A DNA stretch of 64,000 nucleotides from Selaginella moellendorffii (lineage: Eukaryota; Streptophyta; Lycopodiopsida; Selaginellales; Selaginellaceae). The translations under genes and the position numbers were made by a program. Positions 1 to 11,723 of the stretch are shown here, in pieces. Each line of letters starts with the position of its first letter. Position 1 is the stretch's first letter. Location of the stretch: positions 324,240 to 388,239 of the forward strand of contig NW_003314377.1 of assembly GCF_000143415.4 (NCBI RefSeq), given 5' to 3'. Below the pieces are notes generated by a model, which had not been told where the DNA came from, did no database searches, and saw only the letters and a program-made list of their open reading frames with translations.

Positions 1-2141
1 TTGTGGCTGTTCTAAACTTCCCTACTCCGAAATGTGTGAATGATATGTAGTGCTTCTTGGGCAAGGTGCAATATCTCAGTCGTTTTGTGGATCATCTTTT
101 TGATCGTACTGCACTGTTACAAGTGTTGCTAAAGTCATCAATGCCATCTTTCATCTGTTCTCTAGATTGTGAGTGGGCATTCGTGGATCTCAAATGGCTA
201 TTGACAACTCCTTTGGTTTTGGCATATCCTAATTACACTCGACCTTTTATTTTGCACATGGATGTTTATGACATTGGTCTTAGAGGTGTGTTGATGCAAA
301 AGAGATCAAGTGTGCTTAGTCAGTGCCATCCCATTGCGTATATAAACCGTACATTACAACCAACGGAGATGAATTACTCCATGACAGAGAAGGAGTGTTG
401 AACAGTAGTCTGAGGTTTCGAGAAACTTCATACATATTTACATGGTTCTCAGATGTTATTTGAAGGTGACCATGCTACTATTACGTTATTATTGAAGTGG
501 AAAAACTTAGTTGGTTGTATTGCTCGATGGGTTTTGAAGTTTTAGATATATGATTTTGATGTTGTTCATCGCCCAGGGAGTTCTATGGCTGATACTGATG
601 CCCTTTATCAAGCTTCTTTTCTTTTTCCACTCTCTTCTCATATTTCTGATGAGCCTATTGTTTCAGCATCTGTGGATTTTTTTTACGAGGATTTTATGCT
701 ATCAGCAGTTGCTATACTTGATATTCAATGTCTATAAGGCGCACAACAAGATCTACCTTCTCTTGATGAGGTTCGCGAGGCTCAAAAGATTAAGCCGTGG
801 ATTCGAAGGCTTCAAGATGGGTTTGAGAATCTTGCATCACTTGTTGATGACCTGCCTTTCTAGCATTTACATTTTTAATATCACCTTGAAGACGGCCTTC
901 TTTATTTTGTGGGGACGGATCCTGATGATCATTTATGGCTGGTGGTGCTTTCTGTCTTTGTTCTGTGGTTTCTCCATGCCTACCATGATTCTCTTGTTCT
1001 AGGTGGGCATATGGGATATCGTCATGTAACTGAGAAGCTATACAAGTCTTTCTATTAGTTGAAGAAGCAATGTGATTTTATTTGGTATGTGCATAATTAT
1101 GTTTGGTGCCAAGCTTGTAATACTCCCTCTCGTGTTGCGGAAGGACGGTTGGAGTGAATTGTAGTTTCCCGTTTGTTTGAGTTGGTGGTGTTTGATCTTA
1201 TGGGACCTTTTCCACAGTCGACTGCTGGTAATAAGTATGTTATTATTGCTTTTGACTACTTGATTTATTGGGTGGAAGTTGGTGCTTTTGCTAATATCTT
1301 TGCAACTGCTGTTGGATACTTCCTCCTCAATCGAGTGGTATTCCAACATTCTTATCTAGAACGGATTCTTTCAGATAATAGTCCCATATTTATGGGTTAG
1401 GCATTTCATGTTTTGACGTCTCGATTGGGGATACACCACACTTTCACGAGTGCTTATCATCCATAATCAGATGGTCTAGTGGAACAGCTCGTTCGGACAT
1501 TCAAAAGGATGATTGCAAAGTATGTGAACTTTTAACATTTAGATTATGATGCCTTCTTTTTGGTATGCATATGTCACAAGGGTGTAGAGTTTTGTTGGTG
1601 CTTCACCATATAAACTCTTTTATGGTCATGATCCAATATTATCAATGGAGTTGGGCTTACCTTCGCAATTGCCACAAGCTGCCGATGCTAGGTCATGGGA
1701 TCAGTATTTGACAGACATTCTTCCACTTGTCTGAGCAGAATTTGTTGTACACTTAGGCTGCATACAAGTGGGACAACAATGGCACTATAACTCCTATCAT
1801 TATCCACATACGGAGTACAAAGTGGATGATTTAGTGTTGGTTTGTTTTCCCCATCTTACGGTATGTGGTTTATCTAAGAGGCTCCTTGCACAATGGAAAG
1901 GACTGTATTGGGTGTTGCGGCAAGTTGGACCACAAGTTTATAAGGTTTGACATGATGTCTAGCAGGCCGACCCTCCAAAGATTGTGCATATGCAACAGTT
2001 GAAACACTTTATACAAAAGGATTAGAAGCAATTAATACCATCTATAGATCTGCCGATGCCTCCTCTTGACGTTCCTCTAGATCTCGGGCCATCTACAAGA
2101 GAACCTTGATGCTTTTCCATTATTCCGAGAGGAGGGGATGA
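1..2141 (+). mobile_element. Degenerate Ty3/gypsy retrotransposon, RNase H to integrase part
   Basis: This is the 3' half of a gypsy polyprotein, readable only by changing frame and passing stops. Positions 57-401 give the end of reverse transcriptase and the start of RNase H, with a FILHMDVYDIGL motif close to the family FxLxTDAS pattern and ending TEKEC. Positions 420-545 continue RNase H. Positions 1003-1500 hold the integrase zinc-binding segment and core: FDLMGPF carries the first Asp, LSDNSP the second, and GLVEQ the Glu. Positions 1768-1950 match the C-terminal region that precedes a chromo-like fold. Several in-frame stops and frame changes show that it is dead. The element enters the window from the left, so its 5' part is not seen. 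Confidence 0.85.
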
Positions 2142-2330
2142 TGTGAGGGCCAAGTGTATGGCTATGATGCTGTATACTAATATTAGCATAGTGGGATTTT
2201 AGTAGCCGTTGGATTGATTTTCAGTCTGGACCATTCGCTCCTGTATATAAGTTAGAGTTTTTGGGTTAATTGATATGCAAATTTTTTATATTCCCTTTCC
2301 GTATTTCAAACACTCACAACATTAAATTTA
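2131..2330 (+). repeat. Probable polypurine tract and truncated 3' LTR of the gypsy element
   Basis: A purine run (gagaggagggga) just after the end of the integrase reading frame is followed by TGATGTGAGG, which looks like the polypurine tract and the start of a 3' LTR. The putative LTR fades into AT-rich DNA after about 200 bases, and no matching 5' LTR is in the window. The boundary is an inference. Confidence 0.45.
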
Positions 2331-3487
2331 ATAAATTTACATTTTTAATCAGACTCATTAACTTAATACTTTATAATATTTTAAATAGTTAAACATTTTT
2401 ACACTTAACTCTTAATATGAATTAGTGTGTGGGAGAGGGGAGATAAAATCAGTAATTGGCTCTTTAAAAAGTGCTTTTTGAGGTGTATACATGAACATTT
2501 TATATTTTTTCTCCCCATATTAAGTATTTAAAATGACATTTTTATTTATAAATGATGTAATAAAATTAAAAATACCTAATTTATAGTAAATATAAATATA
2601 AATTTATTATTTAAAACAATTAATTTTATTTATTTTAATGTTTAAACTAGAAAATGATTGTAAAAGCTTTATAAACACCATGATTAATTAATGTGTTATA
2701 AGAGCATAAAGGAAAGTGTTACATAAAGTTACACTTCACTAGCCTTTACAGCAATTGCATTTATAGCTTTTTCTTAATTTAGAATTTATTGGGAATTATT
2801 GTGCAAAATTTAAATTAGTTATTTTAAAATATTAAATCATAAGCATTATTTTTGTATTTACTAAATAGGGCTACTATTTTGAAAGAAAGGTTGCAACTTT
2901 ACTCTATCAGCAGCAGAAGAGCTAGAGTTTTGTTGATGGCGTGGAGGAAAATGACTCATGAAACACCATACCATGTGCATTAGTGATTTTGATCTCCAAG
3001 CTGGGCTCGTTTTTGAGCCAGCAGGCCAGGCTTGGGAGCTCGTTGGAAGGCAGCATGTCACTGGGAGGTCCTCCACAATGGCCCGGGGACAAACGGAAAC
3101 AAAGCTAAAAGTGGTGAGTTCTATTTTTCTCTAACATGGCCACGCAGATCAGTGGCAAATTGCCACCAGCAAAGCCCCACAGATTCACACTTCGTCATGC
3201 TGGAGAAGAAGAAGAAGTTGGCTTGTTTCAACTCGTTTTCCACCTAGATTGTTTTGTTCGTGATTCTTTGCGGACCAGGCAGATTTGCAAACGGATTGAA
3301 GAATGACGAGCAAAATACTCAAAGCAACATTCAATCAATCAAATTTAAATGAACGATACACATTTTGTTTGTGCCATGCTAAGATTCTTTAAATAACTTA
3401 CTTTGTTAACGATCAAAACAATTCATTATCATTATTCAGCTTAAAGTTGCAAGGGAGAAAAGAAGAGCAGAATGCTGAAAAAGGAGT
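2331..3487. other. Gene-free spacer, AT-rich at left
   Basis: Positions 2331-2880 are strongly AT-rich with no convincing reading frame. Positions 2880-3440 have mixed composition and only short open frames (71 codons on each strand) without recognisable motifs. The part next to 3488 should contain the 3' untranslated region of the minus-strand aminotransferase gene. I see nothing else. Confidence 0.5.
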
Positions 3488-4798
3488 TTACTTGGCCTGA
3501 TGCCTTGCCTGGAAATCCTTCATGAGCGCCACCAGCTTCTCCACGCCCGCCCTGGGCATGGCGTTGTAGATGGACGCTCTCACGCCCCCAACCGAGCGAT
3601 GCCCCTTGAGCTGCACCATCCCTTTGCCAGCAGCCTCCTTGACAAACGCGGCCTCCATCTCCGGCGACGCCATGGTGAAAGGAACGTTCATCACCGACCT
3701 CACCGACGCCTCCACCGGGCACTTGTAGAAACCGTCGCTGCCATCGATGGCCCGGTACAAGATCTCGGCCTTGTCATTGTTCTTCCTGGCTATGGCTTCC
3801 AGCCCGCCCTGGTGGAGGAGGTCCTCGAAAACGAGCCCGCACATATAGATGGCGAAGCACGGCGGCGTGTTGTAGAGCGACTTGTTGTCGGCGTGCGTCT
3901 TGAAGTCGAGCATGACGGGAGTGGTCGGCTGCGCACCGCCCACCAAGTCCTTCCTCACAATCGCGATCGTCACCCCGGACGGCCCGACGTTCTTCTGCGC
4001 GCCGGCGTAGATCACCCCGAACTTGGACACGTCCACCGGCTTGGAGCAGAAGTTGGAGGACATGTCCGCCACCAGGATCGTCCCCTCCCCGACCGCCGGA
4101 TACCAGTCCTTGAATTCCACTCCGTGGATCGTCTCGTTGGCGCAGACATGGACGAACTTGGCACCTGGAGTGAGCTTGAGCTCCGACCCTGACGATGGAA
4201 TGGAGGTGTACTTGGTGGCCTTGCCGCTCCACGCGAGATTCGCCTTGCAGTACTTCTGCGCTTCCTTGTAAGCTTTGTCGCCCCAGGAGCCCGTGACGAT
4301 GAAGTCGGCAGTGTCCTCCGGCGAGCAAAGGTTGAGCGGGATAGCCGAGAAGAGCGTGGAAGCCCCGCCTTGCAAGAAGAGGACCTCGTAGTTGTCTGGA
4401 ATTGCCAGCAGCGCTCGAAGATCTGCCTCGGCCTTTTGGATCACGGAAAGAAATTCTTTCCCCCGGTGGCTCATCTCCATGATGCTCATCCCACAGCCCT
4501 GCCAGTTGTAGAGATCCTGCTGCGCCTTCTTCACCACATTGGCGGGCAGCGTCGCCGGCCCGGCCGCGAAGTTGTAAACCCTGCCATCGTTCTCGATGCT
4601 CTCGATCCGCGACGACGGCGCAATCCCGGTGCCTACCGTCGCCGTGCACGAAATCTCGCGCTGCCGCCGATCGGGGCGCCCGATCCTGACGTGGGAGAAT
4701 GGCGATACCTGTGAAGCCGGTGACGAGCAGCGCCCATCGCCGCCGAGGAATGTGGATCGGGCCACCAGCGCGCGCGCCATGCCCGCATTTGCCGCCAT
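3488..4798 (-). CDS. PSAT: Phosphoserine aminotransferase, chloroplastic
   Basis: The intronless gene encodes 436 residues. The enzyme transfers an amino group from glutamate to 3-phosphohydroxypyruvate, step two of the phosphorylated serine pathway in plastids. The first ~70 residues are Ser/Arg/Ala-rich and look like a transit peptide; the conserved core starts at [11 protein letters not shown] (about residue 75). The pyridoxal-phosphate lysine is K269 in [11 protein letters not shown]. Other family blocks are [25 protein letters not shown] and the phosphate-binding [10 protein letters not shown] near the C-terminus. Length fits plant PSAT (about 420-430 residues). The start at 4798 is the first Met and gives the full transit peptide. 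GC-rich sequence creates long open frames on the other strand, which are shadows. The lack of introns is unusual in this window but common for PSAT-type genes. Confidence 0.96.
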   Translation of the reverse strand: MAANAGMARALVARSTFLGGDGRCSSPASQVSPFSHVRIGRPDRRQREISCTATVGTGIAPSSRIESIENDGRVYNFAAGPATLPANVVKKAQQDLYNWQGCGMSIMEMSHRGKEFLSVIQKAEADLRALLAIPDNYEVLFLQGGASTLFSAIPLNLCSPEDTADFIVTGSWGDKAYKEAQKYCKANLAWSGKATKYTSIPSSGSELKLTPGAKFVHVCANETIHGVEFKDWYPAVGEGTILVADMSSNFCSKPVDVSKFGVIYAGAQKNVGPSGVTIAIVRKDLVGGAQPTTPVMLDFKTHADNKSLYNTPPCFAIYMCGLVFEDLLHQGGLEAIARKNNDKAEILYRAIDGSDGFYKCPVEASVRSVMNVPFTMASPEMEAAFVKEAAGKGMVQLKGHRSVGGVRASIYNAMPRAGVEKLVALMKDFQARHQAK

Positions 4799-5051
4799 CG
4801 ATCGGTCGCCCTCTCAAGAACCCTAGCTCCCAGTGCTCGATTAAATAATAACAATGGGAATGTCAAGTACGTCTTCCTTCCTTCCTTTCTCCTTCCTGGG
4901 TTGCTGAGATCACACCAACCAACCATGTTTGACAAGCATATTCGATAAAATATTTCACTATGATCAAAGTATTTCTCACTGTGAGCGAAGCTTTCGTCAT
5001 TCCTCCAATGCTCTTGATTTTATGATCAGGCTTTCGCTCGGCATCGCTCCA

Positions 5052-7495
5052 TCAGTAGTAGTTTCCAATCTTTCGGTGGTGCACGGCAGTTCTAGCGTCT
5101 GGCTTTGACACACTGCCCTCGGTGGCGTGAGCGTAGATGATCCAGTGATCGCTCACTTCCATTCGAGTCACCACCGTGCACTCGAGATAAGCTAGAGCAT
5201 CCACCAGGATGGGACACGAATTTTTTCCAACAGTCCATTCCACTCCCTCGAAGCGATCGGCTGTAGCGGCAAAAATCACAGAGAGATTCTTAGTAGCATT
5301 AGACGGTAGTGCTCTGGTGATGCTTACCCCCAGGAGGAAAACGTTTTAGAAAGTGTTTCATTAGTTTTGTGGAGTTTCCTTCTTCCAAACAGTTGAGGAC
5401 GAAGTTGTCACCAACCTGTGAGTAAAATCTAAGGGGACATCAAATAAAAGAGATGGACGAACCTGCATGAGAGACTCGATAGCTCTGTCTTTGGCGACTG
5501 CTATGGTAATGCCTAGAGGTTTGAAGCTAGCCTGCTCGGATAATCACCCACTCAGTTGTAGAATCTCAAGGCAAAGTTTTGTTTTATTACCTGGGACACC
5601 CAAGATGCGATCATAGCTCCTTTTGTTGAGCCTTTAAAGGCAGTCACGACGTAGATCCCGCCTGACACTCGAGCTATTGCCTTGGCAACATTCACAGGCA
5701 TCTGTGTCTTTTTGGCTTCAATGACTTTCTTTTGAGAAAGCAGTTGTCCCAAGTCCGTGCCTGCTTCTTCAAATTGTTGATACCTGCATATACGACGACG
5801 TTAGTCGAAACCAGCAGGATTAAAAAAAAAGTATCTTCTATACGTTGATTCTGTCGGTGTTTCCTTGACTCTTAAAGCAGGAAGAGGAGTTGGAATTCCT
5901 AGCTCCACAAAACGTTGCAAAATCGTATCAACGGGCTCATCGTCGCCTCCATAGCTTTCTGCTATCAAAACTGGCTGCAACACATGTTGGTCGATTTCAG
6001 TAAGACAAAACACAAGACGCAAGTTCCAAATCAAGTTCCAAACCTTCTTTGTTTTCAACGCTGCGTAGAGCGTGCTGATGGCTGCGTTTGCAGGTCCTGT
6101 GCTTGGAGGCGTCATTAAGAATACCGCACTATTTCGAGCAACGCTCTCTACAATCTCTTGCGAATCTGTCGAGTTCAAGTCAATCATCTGAGCTCCCGTA
6201 TCCGTCTTCGTCAGGCCTCTAGCGAATGTCTGGCCAAATGAAGTTAAGCGTCGCACAACATCCGATGAAAACGCTTACCTGAGAGAGTCGATCGCTGTAG
6301 CCATAATCCGAGACGTAAAGCACAGCGACACTAGCTAGCTGTTTTTCCAGTGCCTGCTTGCTCCAGTTTTCATATTTGCTCATCAGCTCTGGAACATTAT
6401 ACCTCAGTAAAGGCCCGTGTCCCGTTGCAATTACTGCGAAATCCAGGTCCTTCACCCGCTTGAGCCCGACTAACACAGACCGAGCATTCGGCTTCATGAG
6501 ACAGTCGTAGTAAAACCGATAGTGTGGTTCGATTGTCACGAGATCCTCATCATAAGTCTGTAAATGCCATTTTAGAAAATTACGAGTGTCAAAGAGACCA
6601 CAACGACTTACCGCTGTTGAACAGTAGTGCATTCCAAATGCATCGCACGTAAAAAGAACTTTGGAACCATGATCGAAGGTAAACATGGTGTCCGGCCAAT
6701 GTAAATTAGGAGCCATCACAAACTCCAAGACATGACCTTTTCCCAGATCGAGCTTCTCCCCTCCCTGCGATCATACAGTTCCTGCAGTCAATAGAAAAAG
6801 CACAAAGAAATCACGGACAAAAACACACTCTTGTACAAAAAGAGATAGAAAAACAAAAGCAAAGCGAAGACGAAGTTTGATACAAACCTTTACGACCATG
6901 CTCTTGAACGGGGTGAGAACAAGGTTCTGCAAGAACTGTATGCAAACTTTGGACCCAACGACGACAGCATCCGGCGCAAGCTTGAGAATTTCTGGAATAA
7001 GGCCACTGTGGTCGGGCTCCGTGTGATTCGCGATAACGTAATTGATGGTGGCCGGATCGATCTGTTCCTTGAGTGCTGCAAGGTACTGGAACCGAAACTT
7101 CTCGTGTGACGCGTCGATGATCGCAAGCTGGTCTCCCTCGATGATGTAGGAATTATACGTTGTTCCATTTTGCAATCCAAACTCGCTGTTATTGCCAGCA
7201 TTGGATCAAGAAATCACGATTGGATGGGAAAAATTCTCAACACTTACATATCGAAGCGATCTCGGTCCCAATCCAGCGATCGGAGCGTTGTCACAGCAGG
7301 CGCCACGGGAGATACCTGCGTTTGGAGCCGCTTCCCGCCCTGAATCTTTTCAATCCCCGAAATCTTGCTCCTCTCGGCGGCGATCGTGAAGCTAGAGCCA
7401 GATTTCGCGGAAATAATCGATCTTCTTCGACCAGTGCGATGCGTCGAGGCGGAGAACAATGCGCCCTCGCCCAAGCTCAAGCCCGCCATTGCCAC
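5052..7495 (-). CDS. FLVB: Chloroplast flavodiiron protein B (Flv3-type)
   Basis: Ten exons: 7495-7248, 7185-6888, 6764-6612, 6557-6279, ~6229-6044, 5974-5844, 5783-5591, 5531-5463, 5418-5328, 5260-5052 (618 residues). All introns can be drawn as GT-AG, 46-112 bases. The protein reduces O2 to water on the acceptor side of photosystem I as a heteromer with FLVA. Order: transit peptide (1-65), metallo-beta-lactamase diiron domain, flavodoxin domain (about 310-460), flavin-reductase domain (about 475-618). All six diiron ligands are present: H137, E139 and D141 in NHTEPDHSG, H204 in NLHWPD, D223 in TCDAFG, H280 in ATGHGP. This canonical set marks the FLVB/Flv3 class rather than FLVA/Flv1, which has altered ligands. 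The gene is lost in angiosperms but kept in other green lineages. It shares a short divergent promoter with the P1 gene. Confidence 0.93.
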
Positions 7496-7644
7496 AAAAA
7501 CTCAACCCCCGGATCGACCGTTGATTGTTTAAGCCCATATCAGCCGTGGATCCACCAAAGCAATATCTGGGCCGTCTGTTGGCAAGAGATAAAGCTTAAG
7601 GATTAGGGTAGCCGCCAAGGGTTTTTGGCGACTGAAGCGTAGCA
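7496..7644. promoter_or_regulatory. 149-bp divergent promoter between FLVB and 60S P1
   Basis: The two start codons are only 149 bases apart on opposite strands. The spacer holds two site II type motifs (TGGGCY): TGGGCT read on the minus strand at 7532-7537 and TGGGCC at 7568-7573. It also has TTAGGGT/AGGGTTTT stretches near 7604-7626 that resemble telo-box elements. Site II plus telo-box is the usual promoter grammar of plant ribosomal protein genes. Function here is inferred from position and motif only. Confidence 0.5.
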
Positions 7645-8150
7645 ATGGGAGAGACTGCTTGCACATATGCCGCTCTAATCCTTCACGACGATGGGATCGC
7701 CATTACGGTAAGCGCTAGAGCTCTAGATTTTGGACGCGAAATTGATCGATCGTGGCGCTGGAACAGGCCGAGAAGATTGCGACGTTGGTGAAGGCCGCGA
7801 ATGTGAAGGTGGACTCCTACTGGCCGAGCCTTTTCGCCAAGCTGCTTGAAAAGAGGAGCGTCGATGATCTCATCCTCAGCTGTGGATCCGGTATGCTAGA
7901 AAGTTCGTGAGATTTCTTGCTTTGACAATCCAATGGATTCGCAGGAGGTGGAGGGGCCGCAGTGGCCGTGAGCGCTGTTGCTGGGGATTCCGCGGCCGCG
8001 CCTGCCGCTGCCGAGGAGAAGGAAGAGAAGAAGGTATGAATTTGGGGGTTTTCCTCTGGTCTCTGGGCTGAAATTAGGTTTTTTGGCTTGAAACAGGAGG
8101 AAGCGAAAGAAGAGAGCGACGATGACATGGGCTTTAGCTTGTTCGATTAG
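7645..8150 (+). CDS. RPP1: 60S acidic ribosomal protein P1
   Basis: Four exons, 7645-7707, 7767-7890, 7945-8033 and 8097-8150, encode 109 residues, the usual P1 length. The protein forms the ribosomal stalk with P2 and P0 and recruits elongation factors. The N-terminal helical domain ([17 protein letters not shown], then [13 protein letters not shown] and [13 protein letters not shown]) is P1-type. The middle is an Ala/Gly hinge ([11 protein letters not shown]). The C-terminus ends in the diagnostic acidic tail [12 protein letters not shown]. Introns are 53-63 bases with clean GT-AG ends. A minus-strand reading here is an antisense shadow. It is expressed divergently from FLVB. Confidence 0.96.
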
Positions 8151-8283
8151 TGTGATTCGGCGAAAAAAGAAAATTTTCGAAAGTTTTGAGCCAATGTAAT
8201 TCAACCTTTTAATCTAGACTCTCTAATGAGCATATTCTTCGCTTTTTAATGTGAGAAAAAGGAATGCAAGAACGTAGCCTAGA

Positions 8284-9542
8284 ATGGAAGAGGGCGTATT
8301 TCGCATCCTAGACGGAAGCTCTATTCGCGAGGCGCTGCTAGGGTCGCAGCTCCCGGATCGCGTGCGCCGCCGATTCCAGCGGCTTGTCAAGGCGGCGGAT
8401 GGATCGCCGTCGTCTTCGTCTGTGGATGCGCGGATTGCTGCCGAGGAGGAAGCGGCGGCACTGCTTCTTGGATCGGAGCTGTGCGGGCGGCAGCTTGTGG
8501 TGACTGCTGCGGCGTCGCGGCTGCCCGATCCAAATACGCCGCTAGATGCCGCGGCTTTTGAGGCGAGTCTTCGCAGCTATCTCGAGGCCGTGGCGGATGC
8601 TCTCCAAGGTGAGGGGTTGATAGATTGCTTCGCCTTTTTTCCTCGATCGAGATTATTTCGTGTTCTTGATCCAGTTTCTTTGTCTAATCGATCTGTCCAT
8701 TGCGCAGAAAAGCCGATCGTTGTGTCGGTTCTGGACGGATCGGCATTCAAGGGACTCTTGGAAGACGAGGACGAATTCGCGATGGTTGCAGAGAACGTTT
8801 TCGACGAACTGGATGCTGATAACAGTGGCAAGCTCAACCGTAGCGAGCTTCGATCTGCCGTGCTCCAGCTGGTTGCGGCAGTGGGATGTCCCAATCCATC
8901 TGGTAAGTTTCATCTTTCCACTTACATTGTAATAGCTTGATGGTTCTTCCTTTTTGTCATTCTCATTTTCAGCCAAGCCGGATGTTGAAGATCTCCTCAC
9001 CAAGCTGCTAAGCAAATACGCTAGCCAAGATAGCAAAGAGCTCGGGCAAACCCAGTTCGCCAAGCTGCTCCAAGACGTTCTCCAGGATCTCTCCGAGACT
9101 CTGGCCTCGCAGCCCATTGTGGTTGTCCGGGACGTGAAAGTTTTGGATGGATCCAATCTCCGCAAGGTACTTCCTTCCAGCAAAATTCTCAAGGAAAAAA
9201 ACGCTGACTCCAATCGATCAGGTGTTGCACGACGAGGAGCTCTTCTCGGACATGGCCAAGGACACGTTCAAGGAGCTTGACTCGGACAAAGATGGCAAGC
9301 TGAGCAAGTCGGAGATCCGCCCGGTTTTCGAGAGCCGCGCCGCCCAGTGGGGCCTCCCGCCGCTGGACGAAGACTCGGCGGATGAGCTCTACGCGCAAAT
9401 TTTCAAGGAGATCGATGCCGATAGCAGCGGGGATGTGGACGAGCGCGAATTCCAGTCGCTGATGAGAGCGCTGATCGAGAGCTTCGCGGCGCAGCTCAAG
9501 ATGAATCCCATTCTTGTAGATGTCGAGACCGCGGTTCAGTGA
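8284..9542 (+). CDS. EF-hand calcium-binding protein with three hands
   Basis: Four exons, 8284-8608, 8708-8902, 8973-9166 and 9222-9542, encode 344 residues. Three canonical 12-residue EF loops are visible: DADNSGKLNRSE (exon 2), DSDKDGKLSKSE and DADSSGDVDERE (exon 4). Each has acidic residues at loop positions 1, 3 and 12 and Gly at position 6. Two copies of a VLDGS(A/N) segment, in exons 2 and 3, suggest that the protein arose by internal duplication. The N-terminal 108 residues are Ala/Ser-rich with no domain I recognise. No signal peptide or membrane segment is seen, so it is probably cytosolic. Plants have a conserved family of such uncharacterised EF-hand proteins; the specific role is unknown. 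The first Met at 8284 follows the P1 stop by only 133 bases. Confidence 0.88.
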
Positions 9543-9775
9543 AAAAAAACTCCATTCCAGATTTTAGGGTTCTTGGGTTCTTTTGAAATTTAGGGCAGCG
9601 GGAGATCTGGCGATGGCGACACACGCGTTGCTTGTGGATCTTGCGCCAATCTTTGCGTTGCCTCATGCAAAGAATCGCCATTCCGACACTCCGGGCTCGC
9701 CTCGTATAAATCTCCACTGTAAGTCTCTTGAATTGGGGGAGTTTTTCCATTCTTCTAGCTGGACGATCTTGTGAC
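9543..9775 (+). other. Intergenic spacer and 5' leader of the BAHD gene
   Basis: A 233-base spacer between two same-strand genes. Open frames run through it in the same frame as the downstream gene, but the residues are not conserved-looking and the first ATG that gives a typical BAHD N-terminus is at 9776. Confidence 0.5.
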
Positions 9776-11210
9776 ATGGCTGTCGCGCCGGTGTCCGACC
9801 TCCAGATCGAAGTTGGCTCCTCCAAAATCGTCGCTCCAGCGCAGGCAGTGGAGCACAGCACACTGTTCCTCTCAAACATCGACCAGGAGGCAATGTACAA
9901 GGTGGAATCGGTCTATGTTTTCGCTGCCAACCCTGAGCGAGCGAGCGACGATCCTGCCGAGGTGATCGAGGCGGCGCTGGCGAAAACGCTGGTAACGTAC
10001 TACTTCCTGGCCGGGAGATTTGCGCCGAATGCCAAGGAAGGACGGCTCGAGGTGAATTGCAATGGAGCCGGGGTCTTGTTCGCTGCTGCTACGAGCAAGC
10101 TCCGGCTTTGCGACCTGGGAGATCTCTCGGTTCCAAATCCAGCATTTCGGAGCCTCCTCGTCCAGCCGAGTGATTCTCTGGGATTGTTTGAGACTCCACC
10201 CGCAACGTTCCAAGTAAGTTCTCGCAAACTTCTTCTTGCTCTTCGTTCACGATGGTTCTTTCTTCTAGATCACTAGATTCAAGTGCGGTGGCTTCGTCTT
10301 TGGAATGACCATCTTTCACTCGCTGATGGACGGAGTTGCGATCACCGGCTTCTTCGACAATCTCGGCTCCATCGCGAGAGGTGGCGGCGTCGTCATGGTG
10401 CCGAATCCAAACCGGGAGTTCCTCAAGGCCAGGAATCCTCCGCAGCCGCAGCACTACGAGCAGCTCATGTGCCGCCAGTTCCGAGTGTCGAGCTTCTCCG
10501 AGATCCCGCTGCTGCCATTCAATCCCACGACGTCGAGCGTGAACAACTTCGCCCCGGAGAAGCACGTCTTCAGGAGCTTCCCGGTGTCGAGCCAGATGAT
10601 CTCGGAGCTCAAGCAGGCCTGCCTCAAGGACGAGACACTCTCCCGCTGCTCCAGCTTCGAGGCCATCACCGCTCACGTCCTCCGCCAAGTCGCGCGCTCC
10701 CGCCCCAGCGATCCCTCCGCGCTCGTCTCGACGTTCCTGGCGGTGGACTTCTCCCGGAGGCTCCAGCCGCCGCCGCCGCCCAACTTCTGCGGCAACGCGG
10801 TGGTGGCGGCGTGCGTCGCCGCCACCCGCCAGGAGCTTTGCACCTACAGCCTGGGCCACTTCGCGCGCCGAGTCCAGGAGGTTCTCAGCGACGTCGACGA
10901 CGAATATGTGCGATCCTGGACGGACTTCTGGGAGCTCCATCGCATCGGCCCCGCGAGGATTCCAATCGGCGCCTGCCTCTCCGCCTGGTGGAAGCTGCCA
11001 TTCTACGCGCTCGACTTCGGGTGGGGGACGCCAATCTTCGCGGGGCCGGTCCCAAACCAGCTGGTTGGATTCATCGTGATCGTGGCGAACGGGAAGAACG
11101 ATGGCGGAGCAAACGTTTATCTCGGCTTGGAGCCGCAAGAGATGGCGGCGTTCGAGAAGAACATCTACGAGCTAGCCGAGTCTCCGCCGCTAATACACGC
11201 AGCGTTTTAG
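9776..11210 (+). CDS. BAHD-family acyl-CoA-dependent acyltransferase
   Basis: Two exons, 9776-10213 and 10269-11210, with a 55-base intron, encode 459 residues. BAHD enzymes move acyl groups from CoA thioesters to alcohols or amines, in the cytosol. Both family signatures are intact: HSLMDG (H163 to D167, the catalytic HxxxD) and DFGWG (D395 to G399). The intron sits just before ITRFKCGGFVFG, the classical single-intron position of the family. The start at 9776 gives the typical N-terminus, with an Ala/Pro-rich start followed by LFLSNIDQ. Overall pattern is closest to hydroxycinnamoyl or omega-hydroxy fatty acid transferases (HCT/ASFT group), but the substrate cannot be told from sequence. 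The coding part is strongly GC-rich, producing a 349-codon antisense open frame that I treat as a shadow. Confidence 0.93.
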
Positions 11211-11723
11211 ATTAAACAAAAGTGAGATTTGCGCGCTAAGTAAGCAAGATTGAAAAGAGATTGTGGACTTTTCTGAGAGAATCCAAGCTAACCGGGGGAT
11301 GACGTCATGCGCGGGCCATGCCCATGCCCATGCATGGAGAATATGCCACCCCCATTTGGTCCGCGTTTTCACACGGAACTTCTTTCCCTTTTTTCATTCC
11401 TCTAGCCTAGTGTGTGTGTGTGTTCTTCGCGCAACGCAGTAATCGCTCCACAGTTGGCACGCGCGGTGGCGGAGGGCGTGCGATCGACCATTGCAGCTTT
11501 GATTTGCGGAGGGGCAGGGATTTCAGCTTGGATCCGGGGCGGTGATGCGTCGCCGGAGCTAGGGTTTGGTGGTGGGGTGGGAATTGGCGTGGATCTCATG
11601 GCGGCGGCGCTGTAGCTGGCCATGGTGTGCTCGAATTTCGGGTTTTGGGGCGATTGCGTGCTGCGATTCGGCTCCGGGCGGGGACCTGGAAGAGGAGCGG
11701 GGAGGTAAGGGCAGCGGCGCTGC
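11211..11723 (+). promoter_or_regulatory. Promoter and leader region of the LysM gene, with TGACGTCA palindrome
   Basis: The 513-base spacer contains a perfect TGACGTCA palindrome at 11300-11307, the core recognised by TGA-type bZIP factors, followed by a short CCATGC-rich stretch, a TG run at 11409-11421 and a GC-rich leader. No coding sequence is convincing. Use of the motif is inferred only from its form and position. Confidence 0.4.

Noticed and set aside
550-1002. 150-codon hydrophobic open frame
   Set aside because: It is an off-frame reading of decayed gypsy sequence; the integrase region is read in other frames.
3774-4817. 347-codon open frame overlapping the phosphoserine aminotransferase in another frame
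   Set aside because: It is Arg/Gly-rich with no domain, and arises from the GC-rich third positions of the real gene.
10089-11138. 349-codon antisense open frame over the BAHD gene
   Set aside because: Its composition mirrors GC-rich codons of the sense gene, and the sense frame has both catalytic motifs.
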